Source of the DNA: an uncultured Oscillospiraceae bacterium
GTDB taxonomy: Bacteria; Bacillota; Clostridia; Oscillospirales; Oscillospiraceae
Direction of reading: 5' to 3'
Assembly (NCBI GenBank): GCA_944386985.1
Contig: CALXDD010000006.1
Coordinates: 1 to 64,000, forward strand
DNA: 64,000 nucleotides
The notes under the pieces were generated by a model. It saw nothing but the letters and a program-made list of their open reading frames with translations, ran no database searches and was not told the origin of the DNA. The translations under genes were made by a program, and so were the position numbers. This document shows positions 24,145-33,087 of the stretch, piece after piece; within the stretch, counting starts at the first letter, position 1, and every line of letters starts with the position of its first letter.

Positions 24145-25761
24145 ATGTCTCAAAAGTCGCGAAAACAGGGAGGAATTCCTTCGCTGTTTCTGCGGATGCT
24201 GCTGTGGTCCACGCTTTTGTGGGTGCTCCTGCTGGGCATCACCCTGGGGCTGACGCTGCATTTCTCCCTCTCCACCCTTGAGGAGGAGATTGAGGGCAAT
24301 CTGATCTCCACCTCCAGTTCCCTGGCCCAGAGCGACATGGTGCGGCGGGCTCTGCAGGAGGGGTACTGCTCCGAGGAGATGATCGACTATCTGGATCTTC
24401 TGGTCCAGCAGACTCAGGATTTAGATATTATTACCATCGCAAATACCGATTCCATCCGACTCTACCATGTGGTGCACAGCCGCATTGGCCAGCGCTTTGT
24501 GGGAGGCGACGAGGGACCCGCTCTGGAGGGGGAGTCCTATCTCTCCGACGCGGTGGGGACCCTGGGATACCAGCACCGGTCCTTTACCCCGGTTCTGGAC
24601 GAGACGGGGCAGGTGATCGGCTTTGTGGTCACCAGCACGACGATGGACCGGCTGGATACCCTCCGCGGGGAGATTGTGCAGATTTATCTGCATCTGGCGA
24701 TTTTGCTGATGCTGGTGACGCTGACGCTGTCCGCGGCGCTGTCCCTGCTGATCCGCCAGGGACTCCACGGCTTCAGCCCGGAGCAGCTGATACGCAACTA
24801 TCTGACCCAGAATGAACTTCTCAACAACTTGGAGGAGGGCGTCGTCTCCACAGACCGCCAGGGCGTCATCCGAATGGTCAATCAGGCCGCGGAGGAGATG
24901 CTGGGCCATCAGGCCCAGCTGCTGGAAGGGCGGCCTCTGGACCGCTTCATCTCCGGCAAGGACGGCGGGAGTCTGCTGGAGCGGACGGGGGAGACCCTCA
25001 CCACCTCCCACCCCAATGTGCTTTCCACCTGTATTCCCCTGGAGAAAAACGGCACAAGGAACGGCTCCATCCTGATTTTGCGGGACAAGAGCGAGACCAT
25101 GCGGGAGGCGGAGCAGCTCAACGGCACCCGCCATATCATCTCCGCCCTCCGGGCCAACAGCCACGAGTTCATGAACAAGCTCCATGTGATCTCCGGCCTT
25201 CTGCAGATGAACAAGGCGGAGGAGGCGCTCAGCTATATCGGTACGGTTTCCGCCCTTCAGTCCCAGACCATCGACCCCATTCTGCAGCGGATCTACAATC
25301 CCAATGTGGCGGCGCTGCTGCTGGGCAAGGAGACCAACGCCCGGGAGATGGACATCCAGCTGACGCTGCTGAACAACAGCTATCTGCCCCAGCACAGCCG
25401 CTTCCTCTCCACTGCCGACCTGATCACTGTAGTGGGCAATCTGCTGGAAAACGCCATGGAGGCGGTGAACGTGCAGCACCAGGGCAGCCTTCGCAGCGTG
25501 GTGCTGCAGATCACGGAGGATGAGGGCTGTCTGGTCATCATGGTGACCGACACCGGCAGCGGCATCACCCCGCAGGTGATGGAGCACATGTACGAATCGG
25601 GCTTCAGCACCAAGGCCGGCGATGGCCGGGGAGTAGGGATGTCCCTGATCCAGGGGATCGTGACCCGTTGCGACGCCGGCATCGAAGTGGACTCCGAACC
25701 GGGCTCCGGCACCACGTTTACTTTGATTTTCAGCACACCGAGGGAGGACAGGAGGAAATGA
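24145..25761 (+). CDS. CitA/DcuS-family sensor histidine kinase
   Basis: 538 residues. Helix 1 (about 15-40) and helix 2 (about 185-205) flank an extracytoplasmic PAS/Cache-type domain with the carboxylate-sensing signature around IGQRFVGGDEG (about 112-122). A cytoplasmic PAS domain follows (GVIRMVNQAAEEMLG). The phosphorylated His is in NSHEFMNKL (about 335), and the HATPase has NLLENAMEAV, DTGSGI and GRGVGMSL. It probably senses citrate or a C4-dicarboxylate and signals to the response regulator whose start overlaps its stop. It is divergent from malic enzyme/symporter and upstream of the citrate lyase genes. Confidence 0.93.
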   Translation: MSQKSRKQGGIPSLFLRMLLWSTLLWVLLLGITLGLTLHFSLSTLEEEIEGNLISTSSSLAQSDMVRRALQEGYCSEEMIDYLDLLVQQTQDLDIITIANTDSIRLYHVVHSRIGQRFVGGDEGPALEGESYLSDAVGTLGYQHRSFTPVLDETGQVIGFVVTSTTMDRLDTLRGEIVQIYLHLAILLMLVTLTLSAALSLLIRQGLHGFSPEQLIRNYLTQNELLNNLEEGVVSTDRQGVIRMVNQAAEEMLGHQAQLLEGRPLDRFISGKDGGSLLERTGETLTTSHPNVLSTCIPLEKNGTRNGSILILRDKSETMREAEQLNGTRHIISALRANSHEFMNKLHVISGLLQMNKAEEALSYIGTVSALQSQTIDPILQRIYNPNVAALLLGKETNAREMDIQLTLLNNSYLPQHSRFLSTADLITVVGNLLENAMEAVNVQHQGSLRSVVLQITEDEGCLVIMVTDTGSGITPQVMEHMYESGFSTKAGDGRGVGMSLIQGIVTRCDAGIEVDSEPGSGTTFTLIFSTPREDRRK

Positions 25762-26447
25762 ACGTTACCATTCATGCCATTATTGTGGAGGACGACCCCA
25801 TGGTGGCCCAGATCAACCAGCAGTATCTGCGGCGGATGGGGGAGTTTGAGATCGACGGCATTTTCTCCAACGGTCAGGACGCCCTGGAATATCTGCGGTC
25901 CCACCCGGTGGATCTGGTGATTCTGGATATGTATATGCCCATAGTCAGCGGCAGCGAGCTTTTGCGGAAGATCGCGGCGGAGCATATCAACTGCGCCGTC
26001 ATCATGGTCACCGCCGCCACGGAGGTGCAGGTGGTGGACGAGGCGCTGCGGCTGGGGGTGGTGGACTATCTCATCAAGCCCTTCTCCTTCCAGCGCTTTC
26101 AGGAGGCTGTCCGCAAATATCTCAGCCAGCGCAATCTTCTCAAAAACACGGTCTCCGTGGACCAGTCCATGGTGGACCAGCTGATGCACAGCGAGGTTCC
26201 CGCCTCCGACGCGGAACAGGGCGAGCTGCGCAAGGGCCTTAACCAGAAGACGCTCTCCTATCTCCATGAGTATTTGCGGGAGCACGCCGCGGAGAAGCAT
26301 ACCTGCGAGAGCATCTCCACCGCCTCGGGACTTTCCAAGGTGACGGTGCGCCGCTATCTGAACTATCTCATTGAGACCGATCAGGTCCTCAGCTCCATTG
26401 ACTATGAAACCGGAGGCCGGCCCAGAGTGCTGTACCGGCTGAAATAA
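25758..26447 (+). CDS. CitB/DcuR-family response regulator
   Basis: 229 residues from the ATG at 25758, which overlaps the kinase stop by four bases (ATGA) behind GGAGG. Receiver domain: acidic pair VEDDP (about residue 10), phospho-acceptor in LVILDMYMP (about 56), and VTAAT and YLIKPF. The C-terminal helix-turn-helix (SISTASGLSKVTVRRYLNYL, about 185-205) is typical of CitB/DcuR. It probably activates the citrate lyase operon and the divergent symporter/malic enzyme genes when the kinase senses substrate. Confidence 0.93.
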   Translation: MNVTIHAIIVEDDPMVAQINQQYLRRMGEFEIDGIFSNGQDALEYLRSHPVDLVILDMYMPIVSGSELLRKIAAEHINCAVIMVTAATEVQVVDEALRLGVVDYLIKPFSFQRFQEAVRKYLSQRNLLKNTVSVDQSMVDQLMHSEVPASDAEQGELRKGLNQKTLSYLHEYLREHAAEKHTCESISTASGLSKVTVRRYLNYLIETDQVLSSIDYETGGRPRVLYRLK

Positions 26448-26483
26448 GCACAGTGTGTGTGCAAATGCTGGAAGGAGGAGCGT

Positions 26484-27425
26484 ATGCCGGAAAGTTTTCT
26501 TGTTGCACTGCGCGTGGTGGCGCCCATGACGATTTTGATGGTGCTGGGCGCCGGAGTCCGCAAGGGCGGACTTATCGACCGGCCCACCATGCGGAAGGTG
26601 GATGTTCTGACGTTCCGGCTGTTCATGCCGGTACTGCTGTTCAAAAATATCTATGAGACGGACCTCTCCCGGGACTTTGACCTCCGGGAGCTGATCTTCA
26701 CCATTGTGGGACTTGCGGCGGTGTTCTGTCTGGCCCTGTTTCTGCCGCCCCGCCTGGTGAAGGACCGGGCCCAGGCCGCCTCCCTGGGGCAGGCGGTGAT
26801 CCGCTCCAACTACATCCTCTTCGGTATCTCCGTGGCGGAGTCCATCTACGGCGAGGGCAATGTGGGTCCGGTGGCCCTGCTGGGCGCCATTGTGGTGCCC
26901 GCCACCAACGCCATGGCGGTGGTGATTTTGGAGCTGGGCCGCTCCGGCAGCGCCAAGCCCGGAAGGATCTGCCTGTCCATTTTGAAAAATCCTATGGTGG
27001 TCGCCGCCCTGGCAGCCTTTGCCGTTCTGGCGCTCCCCTGGCAGCTGCCGGAGATCCTCTGGTCGCTGATCAAGGATATCGCCGGCGTTACCACCACCAT
27101 CAGCTTCATCTCCCTGGGCGTCAGCCTGGATTTGGGAGAGACCAGAGCCAACCGCCGTCCGCTGGCCTACGGGCTTTTGCTCCGCATGGTGGTGGTGCCC
27201 CTGATCTTCCTGCCTCTCTCCGTCCTTCTGGGGTTCCGGGGACCCACCCTCTGCGCCCTGATGGTCCTCTTTGCCGCCCCTACCGCCGTGGCCTCCTATC
27301 CCATGGCCGTGGCCATGGGGGCCGACGGGCAGCTGGCCGGCCAGCTGGTGTGCCTGACCACCGTGACGTCGGTGTTCACCATGTTCTGCTTCACCTTTGT
27401 CTTTCAGAGCATGGGGCTTTTATGA
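26484..27425 (+). CDS. AEC-family (auxin efflux carrier-type) transporter
   Basis: 313 residues from the ATG at 26484 behind GGAGGAG. About ten membrane helices are arranged as two five-helix halves, with the AEC features TFRLFMPVLLFKNIY (about residue 38-52) and a C-terminal half containing FISLGVSLDLG and PTAVASYPMAVAMG. Bacterial AEC proteins transport malate, malonate or other carboxylates. It lies between the two-component pair and citD, so it may bring in citrate/malate or export a product such as pyruvate or acetate. A second carboxylate carrier is encoded at 21243. Confidence 0.88.
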   Translation: MPESFLVALRVVAPMTILMVLGAGVRKGGLIDRPTMRKVDVLTFRLFMPVLLFKNIYETDLSRDFDLRELIFTIVGLAAVFCLALFLPPRLVKDRAQAASLGQAVIRSNYILFGISVAESIYGEGNVGPVALLGAIVVPATNAMAVVILELGRSGSAKPGRICLSILKNPMVVAALAAFAVLALPWQLPEILWSLIKDIAGVTTTISFISLGVSLDLGETRANRRPLAYGLLLRMVVVPLIFLPLSVLLGFRGPTLCALMVLFAAPTAVASYPMAVAMGADGQLAGQLVCLTTVTSVFTMFCFTFVFQSMGLL

Positions 27426-27504
27426 GCTTTTGATTGCGATACCTCGCTTCCGGCAGAATTTCTGCCGAGAAGTGTAACTTCCCAAAAACAGAAAGGAGAT
27501 TTTT

Positions 27505-27783
27505 ATGGAAATCAAACACGGAGCAATGGCGGGCACCCTGGAGTCCAGCGACATCATGGTGACCGTGCTGCCCAGCTCTGACGGGATCCAGATCGATCTC
27601 ACGTCGTCGGTGGAGCAGTACTACGGGGACTCCATCCGGGAGACGATCACCAAAACCCTGGAGGAACTGGGCGTCAGCAGCGCCAGAGTGGAGGCCGTGG
27701 ACCACGGCGCTCTGGACTGCACCATCCAGGCCAGACTGACCACCGCGGTCCGCCGGGCCGCAAAGGAGGAGGTAGCGAAATGA
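27505..27783 (+). CDS. citD: Citrate lyase acyl carrier protein (gamma subunit)
   Basis: 92 residues, the usual size. The N-terminal AGTLESSD carries the serine that receives the phosphoribosyl-dephospho-CoA prosthetic group. AAAGGAG precedes the ATG and its end overlaps citE by four bases. It is the swinging-arm subunit that passes acetyl and citryl groups between CitF and CitE. An imperfect hairpin around 27451-27467 lies between this gene and the AEC gene and could be a processing site. Confidence 0.95.
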   Translation: MEIKHGAMAGTLESSDIMVTVLPSSDGIQIDLTSSVEQYYGDSIRETITKTLEELGVSSARVEAVDHGALDCTIQARLTTAVRRAAKEEVAK

Positions 27784-28658
27784 GACGTTCTATGCTGTTC
27801 ATTCCCTCCAACAACCCCAATATGATCGTCAACGGCGGCGTACTGGGGGCCGACAGTCTGATTTTTGATCTGGAGGACGCGGTGTCCCCCGATGAGAAGG
27901 ACGCCGCCCGGGACCTGCTGCACAATGCCCTGAAGGCTGTGGACTTTGGCAAGTGTGAGATCATCGTCCGCATCAACGGCCTGGATACCCCCTACTGGGA
28001 GGAGGACCTGCGGTCTATTTTGCCCATGAAGCCCGACGCCATCATGCCTCCCAAGGTCTCCGACGCCGCCTACATCCAGCGGCTGGACGCCAAGCTCGCC
28101 GAGCTGGAGCGGGAGTTCTCGCTGAAGGAGGGGCGCACGAAGATCATCGCCCTGCTGGAGACCGCCCTTGGCGTGGAGAACGCCTATTCCATCGCCGCGG
28201 CCTCCCCCCGGATGATGGCACTGTTTCTGGGGGCCGAGGACCTGACGGCGGATCTCCGCTGCCAGCGCACCAAGGAGGGCGGCGAGATCCAGTATGCCCG
28301 GGGACGGCTGGTCTGCGGCGCCCGGGCCGCCGGGATCGAGGCCTACGACACCCCCTTTACCGACGTGCAGGATCTGGAGGGCCTTGCGAAGGACGCGGCC
28401 TACGCCAAGAGCCTGGGCTTTACCGGAAAGGCCTGCATCAGCCCCGCCCATGTCACCACCGTCAACCGCGTCTTCTCCCCCACCCAGGCGGACATCGACT
28501 ACGCCAAGGACGTCTTTGCCGCCATTGCCGAGGCCAAGCGGCAGGGGAAGGGCGCCATCTCCCTGCGGGGGAAGATGATCGACGCGCCCATTGTCCAGCG
28601 GGCACGCATGGTTCTGGAGGCCGCATCTGAAATTGAGGGGGTAGATTATCTTGCGTAA
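27780..28658 (+). CDS. citE: Citrate lyase beta subunit (citryl-ACP lyase)
   Basis: 292 residues of the HpcH/HpaI aldolase-type TIM barrel. Signatures are RRSMLFIPSNNP at the N-terminus, LIFDLEDAVSPDEKD (about residue 28, metal and Glu ligands), ALLETALGVENAY and LFLGAEDLTADL (about 150). It splits citryl-ACP to acetyl-ACP and oxaloacetate. It is translationally coupled to citD and citF (four- and eight-base overlaps), giving balanced subunits of the lyase complex. Confidence 0.96.
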   Translation: MRRSMLFIPSNNPNMIVNGGVLGADSLIFDLEDAVSPDEKDAARDLLHNALKAVDFGKCEIIVRINGLDTPYWEEDLRSILPMKPDAIMPPKVSDAAYIQRLDAKLAELEREFSLKEGRTKIIALLETALGVENAYSIAAASPRMMALFLGAEDLTADLRCQRTKEGGEIQYARGRLVCGARAAGIEAYDTPFTDVQDLEGLAKDAAYAKSLGFTGKACISPAHVTTVNRVFSPTQADIDYAKDVFAAIAEAKRQGKGAISLRGKMIDAPIVQRARMVLEAASEIEGVDYLA

Positions 28659-30057
28659 ACTGTGTGAAAACCTGCGCACGGCCATGGAGAAGGCCGGTTT
28701 GCAGAGCGGTATGACCATTTCCTTCCACCACCACCTGCGCAACGGCGACTATGTTTTGAACATGGTGCTGGAAGCCGCCGCCGAGATGGGCCTTCGGGAC
28801 CTGACGGTGAACGCCAGCTCCGTCTTTGACTGCCACGCCCCCCTGGTGGACCACATCAAAAACGGCGTGGTTACCGGCCTGGAGGCCAACTACATCTCCG
28901 CCGCCGTGGGCAAGGCCATCAGCGAGGGGGTCCTGGCAAAGCCGGTGATCTTCCGCTCCCACGGCACCCGGCCCAGCGACATCATGACCGGCCGCAGCCA
29001 CATCGACGTGGCCTTTGTGGCGGCCCCCACCTCCGACACTATGGGCAACTGCTCCGGTAAGTACGGTCCCTCCGCCTGCGGCTCCTTAGGCTACGCCTTT
29101 GCCGACGCCCAGTGTGCCGACAAGGTGGTCATCGTCACCGACAACCTGGTGGACTATCCCCTCACCGACGCCTCCATTACCGAGAACTATGTGGACTTCG
29201 TGGTGAAGGTGGACGCCATCGGCGATCCCCGGGGCATCGTCTCCGGCACCACCCGGATGCCCAAGGACCCCATCGCCCTGAAGATCGCCGACTACGCCGC
29301 CCAGGCCATTGACGCCTCCGGCCTTCTGAAGGAGGGCTTCTCCTTCCAGACCGGCGCCGGCGGGGCCTCTCTGGCGGTGGCGGATTACGTCAAGCGCATC
29401 ATGCTGGAGCGGAAGATCCAGGGCAGCTTCGCCCTGGGCGGCATCACCGGCTATATGGTGGACATGCTGGAGGCCGGCTGCTTCAAGGCCATTCAGGACG
29501 TGCAGTGCTTTGACCTCCGGGCGGTCCAGTCTATCCGGGAGAACTCCAAGCACATGGAGATCACCGCCGCCCAGTACGCCAGCCCCACCGCCAAGAGCAC
29601 CGCCGCCTCCAATTTGGACGTGGTGGTGCTGGGGGCCACCCAGATCGACACCGACTTTAACGTCAACGTCCACACCGATTCCAACGGCTATATCATCGGC
29701 GGCTCCGGCGGCCACACCGACGTGGCCGAGGAGGCCAAGCTCACGGTCATCGTGGCCCCTCTGAGCCGGGCCCGCATGTCCATCGTGGTGGACAAGGTCC
29801 TCACCGTATCCACCCTCGGCAAGAGCGTGGATCTGCTGGTGACCCAGTACGGCATCGCCGTGAACCCGGGCCGTCCGGAGCTGGCGGAGGCTTTGAAGGC
29901 CGCCCATCTGCCGGTGAAGGACATCCGCGATCTGCGGAAGATGGCAGTGGAGATCAACGGGCCCGCCAATCCCAGCATCCATCTGACCGATCGGGTGGTG
30001 GGGAATGTCCTGGGGCGCAACAGCCAGATCCAGGACGTGATCTACGCGGTAAAATAA
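28651..30057 (+). CDS. citF: Citrate lyase alpha subunit (citrate:acetyl-ACP transferase), short N-terminus
   Basis: 468 residues if started at the TTG at 28651, which follows a GAGGGGG ribosome site inside the end of citE; ATG 28684 is the only near alternative. Core motifs are clear: GMTISFHHHLRNGDYVLN (about residue 23), TGAGGASLAV (about 231) and GSGGHTDVAEEAKLT (about 350). From memory, typical CitF proteins are about 510 residues, with some forty more at the N-terminus, so this form is short. It exchanges acetyl on CitD for citrate. Confidence 0.93.
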   Translation: MRKLCENLRTAMEKAGLQSGMTISFHHHLRNGDYVLNMVLEAAAEMGLRDLTVNASSVFDCHAPLVDHIKNGVVTGLEANYISAAVGKAISEGVLAKPVIFRSHGTRPSDIMTGRSHIDVAFVAAPTSDTMGNCSGKYGPSACGSLGYAFADAQCADKVVIVTDNLVDYPLTDASITENYVDFVVKVDAIGDPRGIVSGTTRMPKDPIALKIADYAAQAIDASGLLKEGFSFQTGAGGASLAVADYVKRIMLERKIQGSFALGGITGYMVDMLEAGCFKAIQDVQCFDLRAVQSIRENSKHMEITAAQYASPTAKSTAASNLDVVVLGATQIDTDFNVNVHTDSNGYIIGGSGGHTDVAEEAKLTVIVAPLSRARMSIVVDKVLTVSTLGKSVDLLVTQYGIAVNPGRPELAEALKAAHLPVKDIRDLRKMAVEINGPANPSIHLTDRVVGNVLGRNSQIQDVIYAVK

Positions 30058-30097
30058 CCGGGGAGCGGCCCCCGGACCGGCTTTAAAAGGAGAAACT

Positions 30098-31138
30098 ATG
30101 GAAGAGCTTGAGATCCGGGGGCTTCGCCCCGGCGAGGAGGGGCAGATGGACGCTCTGCTGGAGCGGGAGGGCCTGCAGCGGGACGGCTGGCTGGACTACT
30201 CCGCCGGCGCTTTTGACGGCGGAGAGCTGGTGGCCGCCGGCTCCTGCGCGGGCAACACCCTGCGCTGTCTGGCGGTGGACAGCCGCCGCCGGGGGGAGGG
30301 GATTTTAAGCCGCCTGGTCCGCCACCTCATCGAGGTGCAGTACCAGCGGGGAAACTACCACCTGTTCCTCTACACCAAGGGGGCCGCCGCCCCACAGTTT
30401 GAGGACCTGGGCTTTCATGAGATCGCCCGAGACGGACAGCGGGCGGTGTTTTTAGAAAACCGCAAAACCGGGTTTTCCGACTACCTCCAGTCCCTCCAAA
30501 AGGAGACGCCTGCCGCCCCGGCGGCGCCCCAGGGGGCCATTGTCATGAACGCCAACCCCTTCACTTTGGGCCACCAGTATCTGGCGGAGAAGGCCGCCGC
30601 AGCCTGCGGGACCCTGCACCTCTTTGTGGTGTCGGAGGACCTGTCGGTGTTCCCGGCGGCGGACCGGATGGAGCTGGTGAAGGCCGGCACCGCCCACCTC
30701 TCCAATGTGGTGTACCACCGGACGGACAGCTACCTCATCTCCCGGGCCACCTTCCCCTCCTACTTTCTGAAGGACGGGGATCAGGCGGCCCTGGCCCAGG
30801 CCCAGCTGGACGGGGCGGTGTTCGCAAGGATCGCCGGGGCCCTGGGCATTACCCTCCGCTTTTTGGGGACGGAACCCACCAGCCACGTCACCGCCCTTTA
30901 TAACCAGGCCCTTGCGGAGGTGCTGCCTCCGGCGGGGGTGGAGTGCCGCGTCCTTCCCCGGCGGGAGCTGGCGGAAGGGCCCATCAGCGCCTCTGTGGTG
31001 CGGCAGGCCCTGAAGGACGGGGACTGGGCTCTGGCAAAGCGGCTGGTGCCCCCCAGCACCGCGGCGTATCTCCACTCTGAGAAAGGGCAGCGCGTGGTGA
31101 CACAGCTGCGGGAAATGGAACAGGTGAACCACCATTGA
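30098..31138 (+). CDS. citC: [Citrate (pro-3S)-lyase] ligase
   Basis: 346 residues. An N-terminal GNAT-like region (about 1-130, with LRCLAVDSRRRGEGI) is followed by a nucleotidyltransferase domain opening with MNANPFTLGHQYL (about residue 149), whose His residues bind ATP. It acetylates the citrate lyase prosthetic group with acetate and ATP, switching the enzyme on. AAAGGAG precedes the ATG and its last codons overlap citX by four bases. Confidence 0.95.
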   Translation: MEELEIRGLRPGEEGQMDALLEREGLQRDGWLDYSAGAFDGGELVAAGSCAGNTLRCLAVDSRRRGEGILSRLVRHLIEVQYQRGNYHLFLYTKGAAAPQFEDLGFHEIARDGQRAVFLENRKTGFSDYLQSLQKETPAAPAAPQGAIVMNANPFTLGHQYLAEKAAAACGTLHLFVVSEDLSVFPAADRMELVKAGTAHLSNVVYHRTDSYLISRATFPSYFLKDGDQAALAQAQLDGAVFARIAGALGITLRFLGTEPTSHVTALYNQALAEVLPPAGVECRVLPRRELAEGPISASVVRQALKDGDWALAKRLVPPSTAAYLHSEKGQRVVTQLREMEQVNHH

Positions 31139-31647
31139 GCATACTGGAACAAACTGTGACATTGGAAGAGATGCTGGCGGCCCGGGATACCCGGGCCGCC
31201 CGTCAGTCCGCCCTTCTGGCCCGCTTTGGATGTCCCCTTTTGTGCCTGACCATGAACATCCCCGGCCCTGTGAAGGTGCCGGAGGGGGCGGAGCGGGCCT
31301 TTCATCTGGCCCTGGAGCGGATCGACCGGGCGCTGGAGGACCTGGGGGCCAAGGTTCTCCACCGGGAGACCCATGTGGAGAAGACCGGCTGCGAGGCGCT
31401 GTACGCGGTCCAGACCAAGGCGGAGGACCTGAAGGAACGGATGACCCGGCTGGAGGACGAGGACGATTTGGGGCGGCTTTTGGATTTGGACGTGCTGACG
31501 GCGGAGGGCCGGAAGCTGTCCCGCCCCACGCCCCGGACCTGCCTTCTCTGCTCCCGTCAGGCCCAGCTCTGCGCCCGCAGCCGGACCCACACGGTGGAGG
31601 AGCTGAGCGAGAGGGTCCGGGCCATTCTGATGGAGGTGGGTTCGTGA
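31135..31647 (+). CDS. citX: Apo-citrate lyase phosphoribosyl-dephospho-CoA transferase
   Basis: 170 residues starting at a TTG that overlaps the citC stop (TTGA). The family signature LCLTMNIPGPVK is at about residues 36-47 and a conserved CLLCSRQAQLCAR segment lies near 140. CitX attaches the prosthetic group to the CitD serine. It lies between citC and citG, with four-base overlaps on both sides, so all three are translationally coupled. Confidence 0.92.
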   Translation: MSILEQTVTLEEMLAARDTRAARQSALLARFGCPLLCLTMNIPGPVKVPEGAERAFHLALERIDRALEDLGAKVLHRETHVEKTGCEALYAVQTKAEDLKERMTRLEDEDDLGRLLDLDVLTAEGRKLSRPTPRTCLLCSRQAQLCARSRTHTVEELSERVRAILMEVGS

Positions 31648-32489
31648 CCGCCGTCCAGGCGGAAGCCCTGGCCCTGGATGCTCTGCTGGAGGAGATCCGG
31701 GCCACGCCCAAGCCGGGGCTGGTGGACCTGCGGGACAGCGGGGCCCACCGGGACATGGACGCAGACACCTTTTTTGCCAGCGCCGAAGCCATCGCCCCTT
31801 TTCTGGGGCGGATGTTTGCGGAGGGAGCCGCCTCCACAGAGGAGCCCCAGCAGCTGTTTGCCCTGATCCGGCCCATAGGCCGGGAGGCGGAGGAGGCCAT
31901 GTTCGCCGCCACCGGCGGCGTCAATACCCACAAGGGGGCCATTTTCACCCTGGGGCTGCTGGCCGCCGCAGCCGGACAGACCGGCCGCCGGGGCCCTGTC
32001 CATGTCGGGGATGTGCTGGAGCGGTGCCGGGAGATGGCCGCCGCCCCTCTCCGGGCGGAACTGGCAGCCATGTCCGCCCGGCAGCCCCGGACCCACGGGG
32101 AGCGGCTCTACCGTGCCACCGGCAGCGCCGGCATCCGTGGGGAGGCCATCGAGGGCTTTCCCGCCCTCTCCCGGGTGGCCCTGCCCGCCCTTCGGGAGGG
32201 GGGCCAGCCGGACTGGAACCGGCAGCTTCTCTATACCCTGCTGCGTCTGATGGAGCGGGTGGAGGACAGTACGGTTCTCCACCGGGGAGGAGCGGAGGGA
32301 CTTGGCTGGATGCGGCGGGAGGCCGGGGCATTTCTCTCGGCCTATCCGGTGCTGACGGAGGAGGCTCTCGGTGATCTCTCCGCCATGAACCAGGCATTTA
32401 TCCGGAGGAATCTGAGCCCCGGCGGCTGCGCGGACCTGCTGTGTGCGGCGGTGTTCCTCCAGCGGCTGGAGGAGACCTCCCGGCAGTAA
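31644..32489 (+). CDS. citG: Triphosphoribosyl-dephospho-CoA synthase
   Basis: 281 residues from a GTG that overlaps the citX stop; upstream open sequence in this frame is an overlap with citX, not protein. Signatures: TPKPGLVDLRDSGAHRDMD (about residue 20-38), GGVNTHKGAIFTLG (about 92-105) and GIRGEAIEGFP (about 163). CitG makes the prosthetic-group precursor from ATP and dephospho-CoA for CitX. It is the last gene of the citrate lyase operon. Confidence 0.95.
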   Translation: MTAVQAEALALDALLEEIRATPKPGLVDLRDSGAHRDMDADTFFASAEAIAPFLGRMFAEGAASTEEPQQLFALIRPIGREAEEAMFAATGGVNTHKGAIFTLGLLAAAAGQTGRRGPVHVGDVLERCREMAAAPLRAELAAMSARQPRTHGERLYRATGSAGIRGEAIEGFPALSRVALPALREGGQPDWNRQLLYTLLRLMERVEDSTVLHRGGAEGLGWMRREAGAFLSAYPVLTEEALGDLSAMNQAFIRRNLSPGGCADLLCAAVFLQRLEETSRQ

Positions 32490-32495
32490 AGAAAA

Positions 32496-32532
32496 AGAAG
32501 GCTTCGGAGATTTCTCCGAAGCCTTCTCTTTT
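32496..32532. terminator. Bidirectional terminator between citG and the dehydratase operon
   Basis: AGAAGGCTTCGGAGA / TCTCCGAAGCCTTCT pair around a very short loop, with an A run before and a TTTTT run after. It serves both convergent operons. Confidence 0.92.
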
Positions 32533-32566
32533 TGTGGGGAGAAGAGCCTTCTGAGCGACCTGACAG

Positions 32567-33070
32567 TCACTCACCGGCGTATTTCCTGCGCATCAGCGGC
32601 TTGATACCGCCGGCCTTCAGAATATTCATGGCCTGCTCGCCCAGGGCCTCGCACTCCAGCGTCTCCCCGGTCTCCTGCACAACGGCCTTGCCGTTCAGAA
32701 TGTCCACCGTGAGGGTCTGGCCGCTCTGCACCCGGCGGCTGATCCCCGGACAGACCACCAGAGGCAGGCCCAGATTGATGGCGTTGCGGAAGAAAATCCG
32801 GGCAAAGGAGTCGGCCAGAACCGCCGCGGCGCCCATGTTGATAAGGGCGATGGGGGCGTGCTCCCGGCTGGAGCCGCAGCCAAAATTCCGCCCGGCCACC
32901 ACGATTCCCCCCTTGGGGAAGTTGGGCGCAATATCCTCGCTGACGCCGCACAGACAGTGGGATCCGATCTCCTTGGGATCGACGATGTCCAGAAAGCGGC
33001 CGGGATAGATCTGATCGGTATCAATGTTGTCGCCCACGACGATCACTTTACCAGTAAGTACGGTTTCCAT
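32567..33070 (-). CDS. 3-isopropylmalate dehydratase-type small subunit (LeuD/DmdB-like)
   Basis: 167 residues from the ATG at 33070; the nearby ATG at 33076 lies too close to GGAGGA. The swivel-domain signatures GDNIDTDQIYPGRFL (about residue 13) and GRNFGCGSSREHAP (about 61-75) are those of the small subunit of aconitase-like hydro-lyases. It follows the large-subunit gene by 17 bases. No leuA or leuB is in the window, so it may act on isopropylmalate, 2,3-dimethylmalate, citramalate or a similar acid. Confidence 0.88.
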   Translation of the reverse strand: METVLTGKVIVVGDNIDTDQIYPGRFLDIVDPKEIGSHCLCGVSEDIAPNFPKGGIVVAGRNFGCGSSREHAPIALINMGAAAVLADSFARIFFRNAINLGLPLVVCPGISRRVQSGQTLTVDILNGKAVVQETGETLECEALGEQAMNILKAGGIKPLMRRKYAGE

Positions 33071-33087
33071 GAACATGTCCTCCTTAT

